DNA of 64,000 bases, taken from the NCBI GenBank assembly GCA_037447655.1, contig JBBHKE010003407.1:1-64000 (forward strand), in the 5' to 3' direction. The stretch comes from Zygnema cylindricum (taxonomy: Eukaryota > Streptophyta > Zygnematophyceae > Zygnematales > Zygnemataceae). The translations under genes were made by a program, and so were the position numbers. This document shows, one piece after another, positions 1-14,700 of this stretch (the first letter of the stretch is position 1; every line of letters begins with the position of its first letter). Under the pieces are notes generated by a model. That model was not told where the DNA came from. It did no database searches and was given only the letters and a program-made list of their open reading frames with translations.

Positions 1-901
1 GCATATTTTGCCCATGGAAAGATTTAGCAAGAACTTGTATAGAGTCGTACACATGGAGACACACGATACTTTGTTGTTTGTTAGTATACAAGTAACCCAT
101 TTTCACAATTCATTACAAATTTAGGAGTTCCTTCTGTTTGAAAATTCAAATTATTGACCAGTGGAAATTTTTTACTTGATGAATATGACTTTTTCGTGGC
201 AGTGATTCGAAATTCTATACTTTCTCGAATTTTGGGATCTACAGAATATTATGGATGCGCTTCAAAAAATAAATTGGCCAAGTTATATTTCAATTTTTCT
301 TTCCAACACGGGACAAAATAATAGCAAAATTAACAACCTTGGTCACCGTCACTGCTTTAAATCATGGCTGTTTGTACGACTGCTGGAAAAGATGCCCACA
401 TAGGTTCTATGTTCTACATAGCCTTTCCGGTTGGCTCTCTGCCGTCAAAAAACATGATTCAAGCTTAAATTGCACAGCATTCAGACAAGAAAAAAATATG
501 AAATAAAAAATAATAAGGCTTCCCATCGCTCTCCTATGCACCCTTTTTCTCGTGATATCAAGAATTGAAGCTGGCCCCAAGAGACATAGACAGGCACAGA
601 AATTACTGCCAGACTGGCAGCTAAGTTGAAAAATATGAATGTCGCGAAATCATTGATTTACAAATCATACAGTCGTTTTGACTACTCTCTCCACTCGGCA
701 ATATCTCCCAACAAATTACACAACTCGATGGAAATAACGATGGAAAAATCTAACGGACAGCTACTTTATACCAGTCCCGCCAATAGCTCCTACAAGAAAC
801 AAATTTATGTCTCTCTTTTTCTCTCTCTCTCTCGCTCTCGTTCACTCTCCCTAACTCTCTTATATGCATCAATTCCCTTCATTTCCCCCGAAAGTCTTAC
901 C

Positions 902-3900
902 CTAACCAAACCCAAAGCCCTCGTTACCCTCATGAATAGCCAGTAACAGTCTGTCTTGCAGTTGCTCCTTTGACGGGTATTCAGGAAGGTCTAGTTGATT
1001 GAAACTGAAGACACAGAAGAGACAAAACTAGTAGTTAGTTCCGTTATCAGTCTGAACGAACAAAGTGAACGAAGTGCCAATTACAACACAGTATTAGTAG
1101 TAGGCAAGAGGGAAGTAAAAAGAAATACTACTACCACACTCTCCATTTTCAAAGAAAATCAAAACGGTGTAAATGCTTAGCTATTAACAGATTTTAGGGT
1201 TTTTTAGGGTTTTTTAATCCCAACCACTTGGGACAGGATAATATTGTCAAAATAACAAAAAGTATTCCCAAATAGCATGATATAACATGATACTTCCAAC
1301 ATCCTGAACTCAGTCAAAAAGACAAATTACCAAAAAACTAAAAGAGTAAAAACGTCGTTCCTACCATGTATGTGCAGATGGCAATCGTTCCGGTGCACCA
1401 TAAGCTTTGTGAATTTGAAACTTCTGAGGGCCTGAAATGCCCTGTAAGGCCTTAAAACCCTCCAATGGGACCTGCAACCAAGAAGCACAACCAACTCTCC
1501 TCAATAAATATGGATATTACTCAAAAATAACACAAAGAAAGAGCCCATACTTTGCGAGTGAATTTAATTAACAGCCCATATTTTACGAGTGAATTCATTT
1601 ACAAAAAGCCTATATTTTGGGAGATAATGTGCAAAACAGAATCAAGAGCCTAGCCTGCCTTTGGAGTTTAGGTTCACAAAGAAAGCAAATACACAACGAA
1701 AGTTTAACACCAACTGCCCGGTGCTCTGGTATTCGAAACCTTCCTGTAGCAATATCAGCCAATAACATAATTATTCAAAAAAGGGATTAAATTCTATCCT
1801 CGGTGAACATTTATTACACATAATCTGTTGTATTGTGATTAACTGATATACAAAAAGTTTACCTTTGATGTACCGGTGATGAATTGCAAAAGCCGAGCGC
1901 AGTCTTCCTTGGAAAAGGTCTTCACAACTTCCCAGAACCACTGAATGACAGGACTTGCTACAGTAAATCCTGTGTACTCCGTATTTGCCCGAAGATTCTC
2001 AACTGCAATTAAAGAAGGTAGACATTGCTGTTACCATCATATCATAAAATGAAAGAGGCCCGCCTACTAGAACAATAATATATCATTGTTGTTGATGCTG
2101 TTGCATTTCATATCATATTAATCAAAGAAGTTCAAAGATCTCCCATTAACTCTGATCTTTTGTGAGATCGATCTTAACAAAACTACGCTGTTCAATACCC
2201 GATTGAGAGGGCCTACTATAAAAAACATTTTTTCAGAAGCCAATCTGCACCAAGAAGTTCGATGTGGTTCAAAACAAAAAGCAAGAGCATTTTGATGCAT
2301 GCTAACCCCCCATCGAGACCATTTCCGGATTTGAAAGGCACGCTCTGATTGACTTGTCATTAACATAATTGTTAACAACAACATCAGCTCACGGGGACAG
2401 AAGTAAACAACTACAGTTCTCTCTCAATTTGCTTCTCCTTAATAATTTTGTGTGATATTAAATACGTTCCTCTCAAAATTAGGGCCGACTGTATTTCAAT
2501 TACTGCTAGGTTTCAAGACATGTTTCGAGGACACCAAATTCATCCCAATGTGAAAGGTTGAACAATTCCATTGGTTGTAGACTCGATTTGGGTGGTTTGG
2601 CTTGATAGTCCAAGAAAACAAAACAAAATCAGAAAAAACAGACCCTAGAGAAGAGCCATTTAGACTTCCTTAAGTCACTTTTTAGAGAAAAAGGGGCTCA
2701 CTGTCAATCTCAGGGAGACCAGAAATGAGTAGCTCCAACTCCTTGTCGTTAAAGATGGAAATCAAGTCCCTTGGGATTAGCTCTGTGAAGCCTTCCAAGA
2801 AAGCATTGATCTGCGGTCTAATAGCCACAGTCAAACGGTACTCTGCCACCCGATTCACATATTCTTCCTTATTCTCCTCTGTGACACGCACATTTCTCCC
2901 TCCTGGAATCAACTCATAGTCTGTGACCTGGGAAAGACGAAGCAAACAAACTCATCCTGTTAAACTCCTCCCAAAATCGCACTAAAATCAAACTCCAGGT
3001 TTATGACCCGGGGTTTATGACCTGGGTAAGTCAAAAGTAGAGAACAAATCATGCTGTCAAGACGGTCATCCCAGATAACTGCACTACAGATAGCTGGAGG
3101 AAAAATTCAGAGATAATTAAACAAATACACCTAGTTCATAGCAGAAACAATGTGTATGATTTCCCGCCCATAGTAGGCAACCTAGCTGAGCAAAAACAGT
3201 CAAGACTAGAGTAATTGACTCCTAACACTACTACAGTATTCCAACAACTGAACTCAATTTCAGATGAAGAGACAATTCAAGGACTTGAAAAAAAAAGGGG
3301 AAAATGTAAGAAGAGGCCATAAGAGCGGGTTCAAGCCTGGCCAGAAATTTTATGTTTCTGGGACTCCAGGACTTCTTCCACTCAAAAATGAGGCCAATCA
3401 CAATTATTCATATCTGCCTGTTACTGACCCCTCTGGCATGGCTGCAAGGAGCAAAAAATACTCATGCATATCCATGGGGAACCGAAAGGCACAACCAAGC
3501 ATAACTACACCAAAGGAGCTTTTTCCTGATGAATGTCAAATTGTGAACATATCTCCCTACTTGTGCTGCGTTTAACTCTCTTTAAAAAATGTGACTACAC
3601 TTCACAAACAATCGATGGCAACACAGGTTTTTGGTCCAGTCCCAGAATAATCTTGATATCCTCAGTGTCATACTCTGCATAATGTTAAGGTGAAAGAGTT
3701 TCCGGTAAGTTACCTCTCCCTTCTCATACAAAATGTGCTTCTCCTCGTCAGCGTCCATGCTAAATGTCAAGTCTAAGATGTCACTGATGTCATTCTGCAG
3801 AATAGCAATATACCACAAAACCAACAAGAACAACACCACAAATAGTTACTAAAAAAGGCAACTACATTCAGGCAAAAGGTTTTCCAGCAAGCACATTAGG

Positions 3901-5734
3901 ATCAGCAAGGACTAGGAACCCCAGGCTCCATGCCTGGGAAGAGACCGCAAGCCTAGTCCAGTCTCATCGCCCATAGTCCTTCAAACAATGTAGTCAAGTG
4001 GTTTTATCATCAATTACCACCTCCAACTTTGTCAATGCCATTAATGATGAGAGAATGCTGCTTGCAAAATGAAAACACGTGGAAACTTTAAAAAATAATT
4101 ATGTTTGGCCCTCCAGTAGCCATTGAAGAATGATAAGTTCTCGCGTAACACTTCAGCTCTCTTTTGTTTACCTGACTTATACCAAAAAAATCGGGTCACT
4201 GTTCAGGAAATTGCCCATTATACCACCACAGATTTTCACACTCAAAAAATCAGGTGGGAATGAGCACATTCTGGTATGTGACCCATTCTTTCATCGATAG
4301 AACGATTCCGAAATTCAATGTATTCACTGTAGAAAATCTTCAGCTAAAATTTGTGAAAACCTCATGTAGACATTGCAAAGATATGCAACATGGTTGTACA
4401 AGAATGTTGTCATATGGGCCAATACAACAATTGTCACTTATTATGCAATTCAGACTTCAGACCTCTTTGCAGAATACATACAATGTCAACATGACAAAAC
4501 ATTCATAGAATAAAGGCAGGAATAGCACTGACCTCAAGCATCCACTTCAAGTTCTTGTAATAACCAGGGTCAATGGCTTCGATATCATGATATGTAACCT
4601 TGGTTCCCAAAATGTGTTTGTAGAAAGATCTTGTGAAGTAGACATCCAGCAGCTGTCCGTCATATAATGCTTTTGCCACCTGCAGCACTCATATACAACA
4701 AATTCAATTTAATCTAGACCCTGAGATAGTCCCAAAATTGATAGCACCGAAGGAATACATTAACCAGGCATCACATGGAAACAGGAACAACATCAATCAC
4801 AAACAACAATGACCATAATTATGACAATAATAATAAAAAAAAAGAGAAAAAAACAAAACAAATCCATAAACCTGCAACATAGTACCTGGCCATGTAGAGA
4901 AACAAAAGGGAAACTCAAGAAATGAAGGATAAGACAGCACAGAAACTGAACATTCATACCTTGAGCAGAAAAAAACATTTGCAACTCAAATATACGAGCA
5001 ACACAGAGTGACAGCAGTAATCAAAATCAAAAGGCAAAAAAGACGCACCACTCTGCCCACAAACTTGAAATAAGAAAGGTGCTCAGGCTGAAGAACTGAG
5101 TTTGGATTTGGCTGGAAAGTTGCGTCATTCCCAACAGTTGTAAAGAGCAAGGCTCCCTTGTCAAAAATGACTCTTGACAGTAGCAAGTACCATTCTCGAG
5201 TAAGTCCTCCAGCATCAATCCCCTCTTCAGCCTGGAACTGGACTGTTAAACGACCTTTGAGCTCCTCAGGAGTCCGCATACGGAGCTGTTGACAGCAGCA
5301 ATTGGAATTAGCCGTCAGTTAAAATGCATCTGTTTACGACCAAGTCACAATCCTAGATAAATAAGTTACCGAATTTGACAGCAAAAACGCCAGATAAAGG
5401 GAACTAAATACCATGAGGATAAACTTAGAGCCACAAAAGGGGGCAAAAAAAAAGGGAGATGTCGAAACACCATCTGGACATTAACAAGAAAATAAAAGTT
5501 GAGCTCACCACTCTAGCCAAATAACAAAAGACAACATTTTCTAAGGAACAAATCTACTGCGTTGTTCCCCAATACTATGACTAGGCTCACCTGATTGTAA
5601 GAATCTTCCAAAACATATGCTCTTCGTACACTTATACGCAGGTTACCATAATGGGGCTGCTCATGTTGCTGTCTGATTCGACTTCGGAAATACGTACGTT
5701 TGTTGTCAAAATCAAGCAACCAGGGAGTCCGTAA
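902..5734 (-). other. UPL1: HECT catalytic domain exons of UPL1
   Basis: Eight exons encode the C-terminal ubiquitin-transfer domain. Recognisable blocks in order are [29 protein letters not shown], the GGLTREWY block, [61 protein letters not shown], and LPSAHTC followed by FNQLDLPEY. Intron phases agree at each junction. The Cys codon itself is divided: TG ends the exon at 1365 and T starts the exon at 1004. Every block typical of an active HECT domain is present, so the enzyme is probably functional. Confidence 0.93.
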
Positions 5735-8700
5735 CTGAAGTGAAAAGGACGATTCCAGAAGGCCATGATTTTGCCGTATAAAAGCGTTCAACAAACGTCG
5801 ATGCTTCTCAGCAAATTTCGCAAGTGTCATTCCTCCCCCCTCAGTAATTGATGTACTCCCTCGAAGTCCAGAACCAGGGCCTTTAAACAGCCCAGTGCTA
5901 GTTAAATCTGAAGTCTGCACAGCTGATGAAGAAGAAGGTCCTGTACCATTGACACTTGCACTACGAACAGCAGCCATTCGCCCACCTTCCTCTGCAACCT
6001 CCACTTCTCCTTGACTGGCCCTCATACGCTCACACAGGACAAAGAAGCCTTCCACAAAAGGAAGAAGTTTCTGAATTCCAGGAGGAAGAGGAGTGGCAGC
6101 CCCGGTTGCAGCCCCTCCTGCTGCAGTTTGAGCAGCTGTAGCACCGCTGAAAGTAGAGGAGTTTCCGAGACGAGCCTCAAACTTTGTGGCACAAGCACTG
6201 AGACCTTGCCAGAGAGGCTCCAATGCTGTATTTAGTTCTAGGGCGATTGATAATCCTTCCTCTTTCTCTTGTCCTGCTGTCTCTCCAGCCTTTTCCTGTT
6301 AAAAATAACCCGTCTATTTAGTACATTCAGAAAGCCAGCTCCTTTTCCAAGAAATAACACAAATTTCATGATTGAGTTCCATGTTGTGATACAAAAAAAA
6401 AAAAAAAACCAGCATTTAATACTTTAAATGCCTAGAAAATGGGGAAGCGCTCAGTAAGGCAATTCCTCAAAGAGAAACAGAGAGAACTAAAAAAAAACCA
6501 GGAGCTAATTGCCTTTAATAGTCAAATCCATTAACAAAACCCAACAATGCTCACAATTTTGTACTCAATCCTCCAAAAGAGAGGAGGAAAAAATGACAAC
6601 CTACCACTTCCTTTCTCAGAATTACTTGCAACTTAAAAACAAGAAACAGATGAATAATCCCAAAGCAGCTGCAAAGAAAAACCATAGCAAGCAACCTGTG
6701 AGTTATGTAAATAGGGCGCACCTTAGAACTACCATTCATAGACAGGAGTGCACTCAAAGTCTGCAACACCCGAAGTGTAGCAGCTCCTGCCATAGAACCA
6801 GTATTCACCAATGCATCATTTTCACCGAGCACCTGAAGCTCTGCAATTGCACGTCCACTGAGCTGTCGAGCAGCATCTGCTAATTCTTCAATAAAAAGTT
6901 GACGATGTGGAGGAACAGCATCAGCCAGGAGCTTGAGTACAGTCGAGACTCGAGCATAAGCTGTGTCAGATAACCTGTCATAGATGAAATCGCACCAATT
7001 AATACACGGTGCCACTGACCACGAGGGAGGGAGGAAGACCACCTAGAGCCGATAAAAATAAATCATTAAGAATGGCCAAGATACAGATGGAGTTGCAAGT
7101 TCGGATTTTCCAGACCCTTATATATTTTAGATCCAAAATTTGTTAAGATACAAATGCTCAAGAGGTCAGTTCCTGGATACATTAGAAAAATAATTGAATT
7201 ACAGACAATACACAAAGGACCTACGACGTGAAGAAACTAAAGAGAATATACAACAAGTCCAATTGAAGAATTAACGTTAAAAAGCGCAGGGAAACCAAGA
7301 AAAAATACTTTCACACTCAAGTCAAATGTATAATAAAGGCCAGAATTTTTCAGCTACTCGCAGCCTACAAAATCATTCCCGAGTTCATCCTCCAAGAAGC
7401 AAAACTGTTGCCAGCACTGAACAGCACCTGGGCTACACTTTCTAACGAGAACAAGTTTTCTCGGGCAAAACATAAAGAAGTCTTCAGGCATACAAAAACG
7501 CAGAAATTTAGATCAACAAGCATAACCCCATCGAAGACCTAAGACAACCTCACACCCACCATTTCTCCAAGCATCTAGAGATCGCAAACCATTATCGAGC
7601 AAGGTTCTTGCTAAACAAAAAGACAGACAAAAAAAAATCCTACGCTATCCGAGAAATAACTTACCCTTCTCGAGCCAGCAGTTGGCAAAGTGTTCGCAGC
7701 TCTGACTTTGGTAACTCTGACAGCACTGTCAAGGCTATCGGCACAGGCGCAGACTCCGGCTCAGCTCCTGTAGCCAGATACTGAGAAGCTTGAGCAGCTG
7801 GTGTCCTCTCCATAGGCGTCACAGCTTCTGTTCCAATCTGAGCTTCTGCAATCTCAGCCCCTGCTGCACCGTCCTCCCTGTTCCTTGCAACAAATATGAC
7901 TTCTGACGACGGATCTGCCGCACCCATAGCCTCATCCCCATCCAACCGCGACGATCTAGCCTCGGTGACAGAATCGGTGACAGAACCTGCAACAGGAACT
8001 GGAGTAGTTGGAGTCGGAGAAATCCCAACTGCCACCTCGGCATCCTGCGTGTTACCTTCCTGCATTGGTTGAGCTGTCTCTTGCGGCGTCTGATGTGGTA
8101 GCGTTGTTGTCAATGATGTCGTTGTTGTTGTTGAAACAACTGAAGGCATGGCTGCCCGAGCAGCCGCAGCAGCATTTGCAGCGGCTGCTGCTGCAGCAGA
8201 AGCGACTTCTGCAGCCCGAGCCGCAGCAGCAGCTCTCATCCGATTTCTAGACTCAGCAGCTTCCACACCAGCACTTCTTGTCACCACCTCTAATAAACCC
8301 ATAACCTGAAAGCCACACAGCATCACGGAAAGATCACAAAAAACATTCAGAGATGAGCACACCATGGCACCACCTCTAATAAACACATAACCTGGAGGCC
8401 ACACAGTTTCACAAAGAGATCACAAAAAGAGAACAAACGTTATTTCACCAAAAGGTGACTGCCTGAAAGTTGTTATCTCAACAACGCATTAGTTGCCAAA
8501 ATCAAACATGCTTATGGAGGGCACCAAACAGTGAGAATTGTGAAGTTAAATTATCAGTGTTAACAGCCAAAATTAAAGTGAGTATTATCAATTCATTACG
8601 AGATAATACTAGAATCGTACAATCTGTGCATAGTTTGTCAATTCACCTAACCTCTGAATCTGATCAGAAAGAGCACTCAGCACTTATAGATGCCGCACTC

Positions 8701-11700
8701 GGAGGCCATCTAAGTACCACACAAAGGGAGAGAGTGTGATCAGAGCGCACTCAGCAGTCATAAACAGCACACTCAAAGATCATCTAAGTCCCACACAGAG
8801 GGAGAGAGAGGACATAGAGCACTCAGCACTCATAAATGCAGCACTCAGAGATCACCCAAGTATCACAAAGATGAAAACAAAATTCTGCAAGCCAACAGCA
8901 AACCTATTGGCAAAACTGACGAATTCTCCGTCGTGTTTAAAATCAAATATTTATCTCAGTGGTAGCAATCACAAACACCACCTCAGAGAACTGACCTGTT
9001 CCAGATGGGCACTGCTACGATAGTACAATGGCTGATTCAAAAGTTTCAGCAGCAGAACCAGCGGTACTTCCTTTATTTTCTCCCCAGATTTCTCAGACGG
9101 AAAGCTTCCTTCCACCACCTTTGATTTTCCCTTTTCTTTTGCCCTAGGAGAAAGTAGCCCCTGTTGAGCGACAATAGTACTTTCAGGTCTTTCAAGCAGT
9201 AACAATTGATGGGCAACCTGATTATGATGTCTTGCCAAGTAGGTAAGAATCTCCAACACTCGTCGTGACACCAACGGAGGCACACCTGCAACTCAAGGGA
9301 AAACAATTCATATTTAGTGCAAATCATTTCCTACCCAGACACATCAGAAATCTACATCAGTCAAAAATCACAGTCCTTCAGCCGCCTTCAAAATACTTGC
9401 GATATTCTCAGAAACTAGTCTGACTCAGCTTTTTAATGGAAACCGCGACAAATACTAATGCACTAAAATACTCTGAAAAATCTAAACCTTCTTCGGTAAT
9501 AAATTGCAGTGTAATATGATGATGTCCTCTTCACCTGCAGCTGCATTTACTGAACCCGAAGCTTAAGTTTATCTGCAACGGACTCATCTCATGTCAAAGT
9601 AGAAAAAGCAACATTTTTGGAGGATGCAGTCATACCATCAGATGACTGGGCTCGAGCATATACAACATTAAACTGGCAACCATAGAGGCGTTGAGGTGGT
9701 GCCCCATCAGCTGCAGTAGGGCCAACAGGAACTCCCTCTGCCTCTGGTCTCAACATACCCAATAATAGTTGGAGCAAAGAAGCTCTTGTCATGCTATGGG
9801 AACACAGATTAAGAAGTAGTCGCTGCAATAGGCCCTTTCCAAGAGGCTGTACAAAAGCACCGTGAAACATAAATGTGAGATAACAGACATTCATCCTACT
9901 GAAAACTTCATCAGCAGCTTCACCATTTTCCGACATAAAACGCTGTTTCAAGATTACAGCATTTCACATCCTTCAAACAAAAATTAGCATACAAAATAAA
10001 AGCTGCATAGAATTTACCTGAGCGAGCCGAAGCAAACGCAACAGTGCCTTTAATGCATTTGAATCAACTAAGGGTTTTCCTTCAGTTTCCTTTCCTTTCC
10101 CTGCTCCACTAGCCGTGCCTGTCCCTGTTCCCCCAGTACCACTACCAAGCTGATACGGGGAATACCCACGAGGTCGTGCACTAGCCGCACGTGGGTCTGT
10201 AGCACCAGCTACAGCCTGTGCTGAACCCCCTCCTGCCCCTCCCCCAACATGAGCCCTCCTATGGTGACCTCCCAACCTCTGCCCGGCGTATAACCCTCTT
10301 GCTTGATACTGATTCATGGCTCGCTCTCTCAAAAGCTGCGCTTCTGCTAGCAAAGCTGGTGGGAGAGCTGCCAAAACAGCCTCGGAAGAAGTTAATAAAA
10401 CCTGCAGATCAGGCGCAAAATTGAACGTTAACAAAAGGATGTTTAACAAACCAGCCTTGACACACACACCAATCCCATGGACACCTCAGAAAAAGTTAAT
10501 AATATACTCACCAGAAACCGTACATACAAATAGTTTTAGAAAACACCAAACTTTAAACAACAAACACCCCCCAGTATCCAAAACCCTGTGACTAGGATGC
10601 TACATGTTACAAGCAGGGAGAGCAAAAAAAGCAGCATACAGAGAAATTAAAGAAAACGGGACCGTTCACATCGATGCTAAAAAAAATGTTGTTGCACGAG
10701 CACTCATGACAAGACATTAAACTGACCAACACAGTAGCCTGTTCAATGGATGCCCACGGTACATCACTCAGGAAAAGGTAACCATGTCACATGCAGCAAC
10801 TTTGACATATGGAACTGGATAACGCATGCGTGATAATTAAAAAGATGCCATGAACTATCCCCACATAAAATACCTCAAAAATCAAAACATGCAACCTCAC
10901 CTCCTCTCGCAGTTCAGCTGGGAATGTGGCGATTATTGAAGCACTGTCCATGTCTACCGGTTGTCCTTCAGCTGTAGTATGTGCAGCAAGGGCACGCTGA
11001 GCTCTCTGCTGAGCCAAAACCTCTGCCTGTATATCAGGAGGGAGGGCCGCCAAAAACTCGGGATCCAGTTCTCCCATATCCTCAGGGGCTGTAGCTTGTG
11101 TGTTTGTTGCTCTAGTAACCTGTGCCTGTTGGGATGCGAGAACCTCAGCCCGAAGATCTTCCGGCAATGCCTCCAAAAACGTCGGGTCAATATCAGTGCC
11201 GGTTTGCGGCCTTACCTCCCCTGCCTCCCGCCTGTCTGGAGCAATAATATCATGTTCTTCTCTTTCTGAAACTGGAGCAACTCCACCTACAGGTACGCTT
11301 GCAGGCAGTCCTGAAGTTCCTAACACCCTGCTTGTGTTTTCTGCCATGCGAGCCCCCGCTGACAAGCCAACACCTCGATCTTCTCCTGGACCAGCTCCTA
11401 TTCCACCAGATGGTACTCCTTGCATTTCCTCATCTCTGTCCCTACCCTCAACTACTTGCCGACTACCTTCACCAGATCCACGCATTGCCGTATCCCCTGG
11501 TGGAGGAATTCGTTCCGTTGGTAGTCGTTCATTCTCATCATGCCCATCTACACTGCCCACCTCGACTTCTAGGCTACGTAAACTTTCTCCCACTGTTGCT
11601 CCACTGCCACCACTATCCTGGCTGGTTCCCTCAGCGTCTCTTCCTGCAAGCTCAGTTCTCTCTATACGATTCTCCTGCATCAATACATCACTATCAGGAG

Positions 11701-14700
11701 CCTGTCTACTTCCTTCTACACCTTCGATTGCATTCATTCCAAATTGCCCACGTTCAGTAGAATTTCTTGGATCTTCTCCAGTAGCAGCACCTGCAACTTC
11801 TTCTCCTATACCTCTCACCGCTACAACAGCAGGTTCTTCTGATCCCATGGTTCCTGCCACAGACGGGTGACCTTCAGAAACATTGTTCACTCCCCCTTCA
11901 GCCTGGGAACTTACTCCAACCATCTCAGAAGAGACAGCGGCAACATTTTCCTGTACTGCTCTAGTCTCAGTTCCGGCAGAGGCAGGTGGATCGACAGGTT
12001 GGTTGCCTGTTGCTGGTTGCCCCCCCTGAGAAGTAGGACCAATGGCCCGTATTGTAGCCAAGAAATCATTTTCTATTGCCTGAGCAATGGCGGAAGCATA
12101 CGCTCCAGACTGAGGAAGGCCATCATCTGTCCAGTTGCTTAATCGCCCATCCATTCTCCCCGTGCGCCACATCATATACATAGGATCCTCAGCAAAATCT
12201 AATAGCTGGGAAGGCCCGCCTCCAAAAGTTCTTTGATTTAACAATCCATCAGCCATCTGCTCCGCTAACAAAGGGTGGTCGTAAAACATAAGCTGCGCCA
12301 TATCTCTACCAGGGAACTCGTCTGGATCTAAACGGCCAAGAATTCCTGGGTTAGCAACTGGTGCCATTACTGCCACTGCATCAGCCCCATCTCCAGCTCC
12401 TACAGGAGGTCGAGTGAGAAGAGGATGACTGAAACCTCCTCCTTGAGTTTGACGCAAAGGCTGACTAAATCCCCTGAAAGTTCCCCGTCTCCTTTCGGCC
12501 CCTGCAGCTCTCCTGAAGGTGCTAAAGACTTCATCAATGTTCATATATACAGGATCTCCACTAGGTCCCCTCTGCATTAAACCCCCCGGAAAATCTAGCA
12601 TGCCACCAATATCTGCCCCACCAGCAAGAAGCTGCACTCTATCCATGCCAGTCAATCCATCACGCCATCGCACTTCTATCATACGTTGGTCTTCCCAGTC
12701 ATCCTCGTCTTCTTCGTCATCTTCTGCCTCTTGTTCTTCATCATAGTCCTCTCCAAGCCCATGCTCATCATCCTCATGATCTTCTCCTTCTGAGTCTGGA
12801 GGAGATGCTTGCCCTCCTTCATCACCTTCTTGATCATCTTCACCATCCTCATCAAGCTCCTCATCGTCATCATCATCCTCTGCCAAATCGTCTCCTTCTT
12901 CATCACCATCATCTCCCTCCATGTCTTCTTCATCATCATCATGCTGACCCTCATCCTCCTCTTCTGCACGTTCAATAGGATTGAACTGTAGTACCATCTC
13001 GAGCTCTGCAGCAGAATCAGGATATATGTTGGCTTCCTCTACCGCTAGACGAACACGGTGATCCAGTCTTGCCTCCTCTTCCTCCTCTTCCACACGCTGA
13101 TCATGTTCCATGCTGTCGCGTTCATGTCGGTCATCATCCTCAGTTGCATGTCTTTCCCTGGCATCCCTTATTCGACCATCTCCAGCCTCTTCTAGATTTG
13201 AATCGCGCATATGCTCATCCGGATGTCCACTACCTGAGTGATTAACCCCTGCTGTAGGCTCTCTCCTCACTTCCATCCCTTCAGTACTTCGCTGTCCAGC
13301 TCCTGTTGCCCTTTCTGCTTGTCCACTCACCCTCCGATGGCCACTCCCGTGGATCCCAACCACACCTTGTTCCCCTGTAGGTGTAACTCTTGTAAGGGCC
13401 TCTAAAGCCTTTAGAACTGCAGAAACCAGTTTAGGGGCGTCTGGATGATCCAAGTCAATAGACTGGAGAGTCTGCGTCAAAGCTTGCACCATACCTGCCT
13501 CTATCATTGTTTGCGCCATATCACTCGAAACGCCAGGTGTCGGAGTTCCGTTGGGGGCCGGAGGATGCGATAACAAGCTGTTAGCAAGGTCCACGAAAGC
13601 CCTCACCTTCCGATTGGGTGCCTGCAAATGTGGGCTACTCCCAACAGCACTATCCTTCGGCAAAACAGATGATAACTCCTTGAGGGCCTTAGCCATTTCT
13701 GCAACAACTCGGCGCCGACCTTCCCCAGATCTCACACAGAGAGCCATGAGAAAATACGCTGCTCTATCTCCCAAACGCTCCAGGGGTCGATCCTCTTGTA
13801 TTCTCGGCCTCTCGGCTCCTCTCTCAACAGCATATGGCAAAAGTCTATGAAAAACATGGTGCAAAAGACCTCCATGTCCACCACCGTCAGAAACTGGAGT
13901 GCGGCTAGCCTGACTGCTTTCTGTATCCCGTCGAAGCACAACTGCACTAGAAGAAGAATACATAAGCAGAATCTCTGTCATAAGCCGCATAACAAATGTT
14001 AATCTTGTAAGCGCTGCTGAGCTCTGTGTCTTTGTCTGGCTACTCTCCTCATCCTTCCCAGTACTCTCTGGTGACTTCCCTTTCTTTGTATCATGTCGAG
14101 GAACAATCGAGCTATCTTTTGATGCCTCCTCATCTACCTCCATCGCTGTAGCTACCCCTCCTTCCTGGCCCTCATCTACCTCCTGCCCAGGAGCCGGATA
14201 ATGCAAGATCACCTCCAGCAATTGATCAATAACTTGAGCAAAAGTGGATGGAACACGTTTCAATCTCCCAGACTTTGACGCCAAAATGAGTTCATGACCC
14301 TTTAAATTTCCCTCGAACCCTGGAGCGGCAGGACCATTATCAACAGTCATTGGAATAGGAGAGCTAGTCTGGGCAGGCACCTTCCCATCTCTTTCCTTTA
14401 CCTTTTCCTTATCCTTATCTTTCTCCTTATCCTTCTCTTTCTCCCTGTCCTTCTCTTTCTCTTTCTCCTTGTCTTTAGCCAGAACTACTGATGTACGCCC
14501 ATTTACTGTTTCGACCTGACAAACTGCCCCCGCAGCCCGCATAAAAATAACAGGCTGTCTGGTAATTAAAGGAGCCATAGCAGTAAGGAAAGGTCCAACG
14601 GATACTGTCCTATTCCCTTGCCTTCCCTGCATGTAACTCAATGTGTGTTTGATTTCAGATTCCATCGCTGCTTGAAGAGTATGTGAGTCTTCCAGCAAGT

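Noticed and set aside
1190-1225. TTTTAGGGTTTTTTAGGG as a promoter telo-box
   Set aside because: It lies in the last UPL1 intron. Two words only, with no gene start nearby.
3264-3575. Plus-strand 103-residue frame
   Set aside because: Lies in a UPL1 intron, has no recognisable domain and no expression context.
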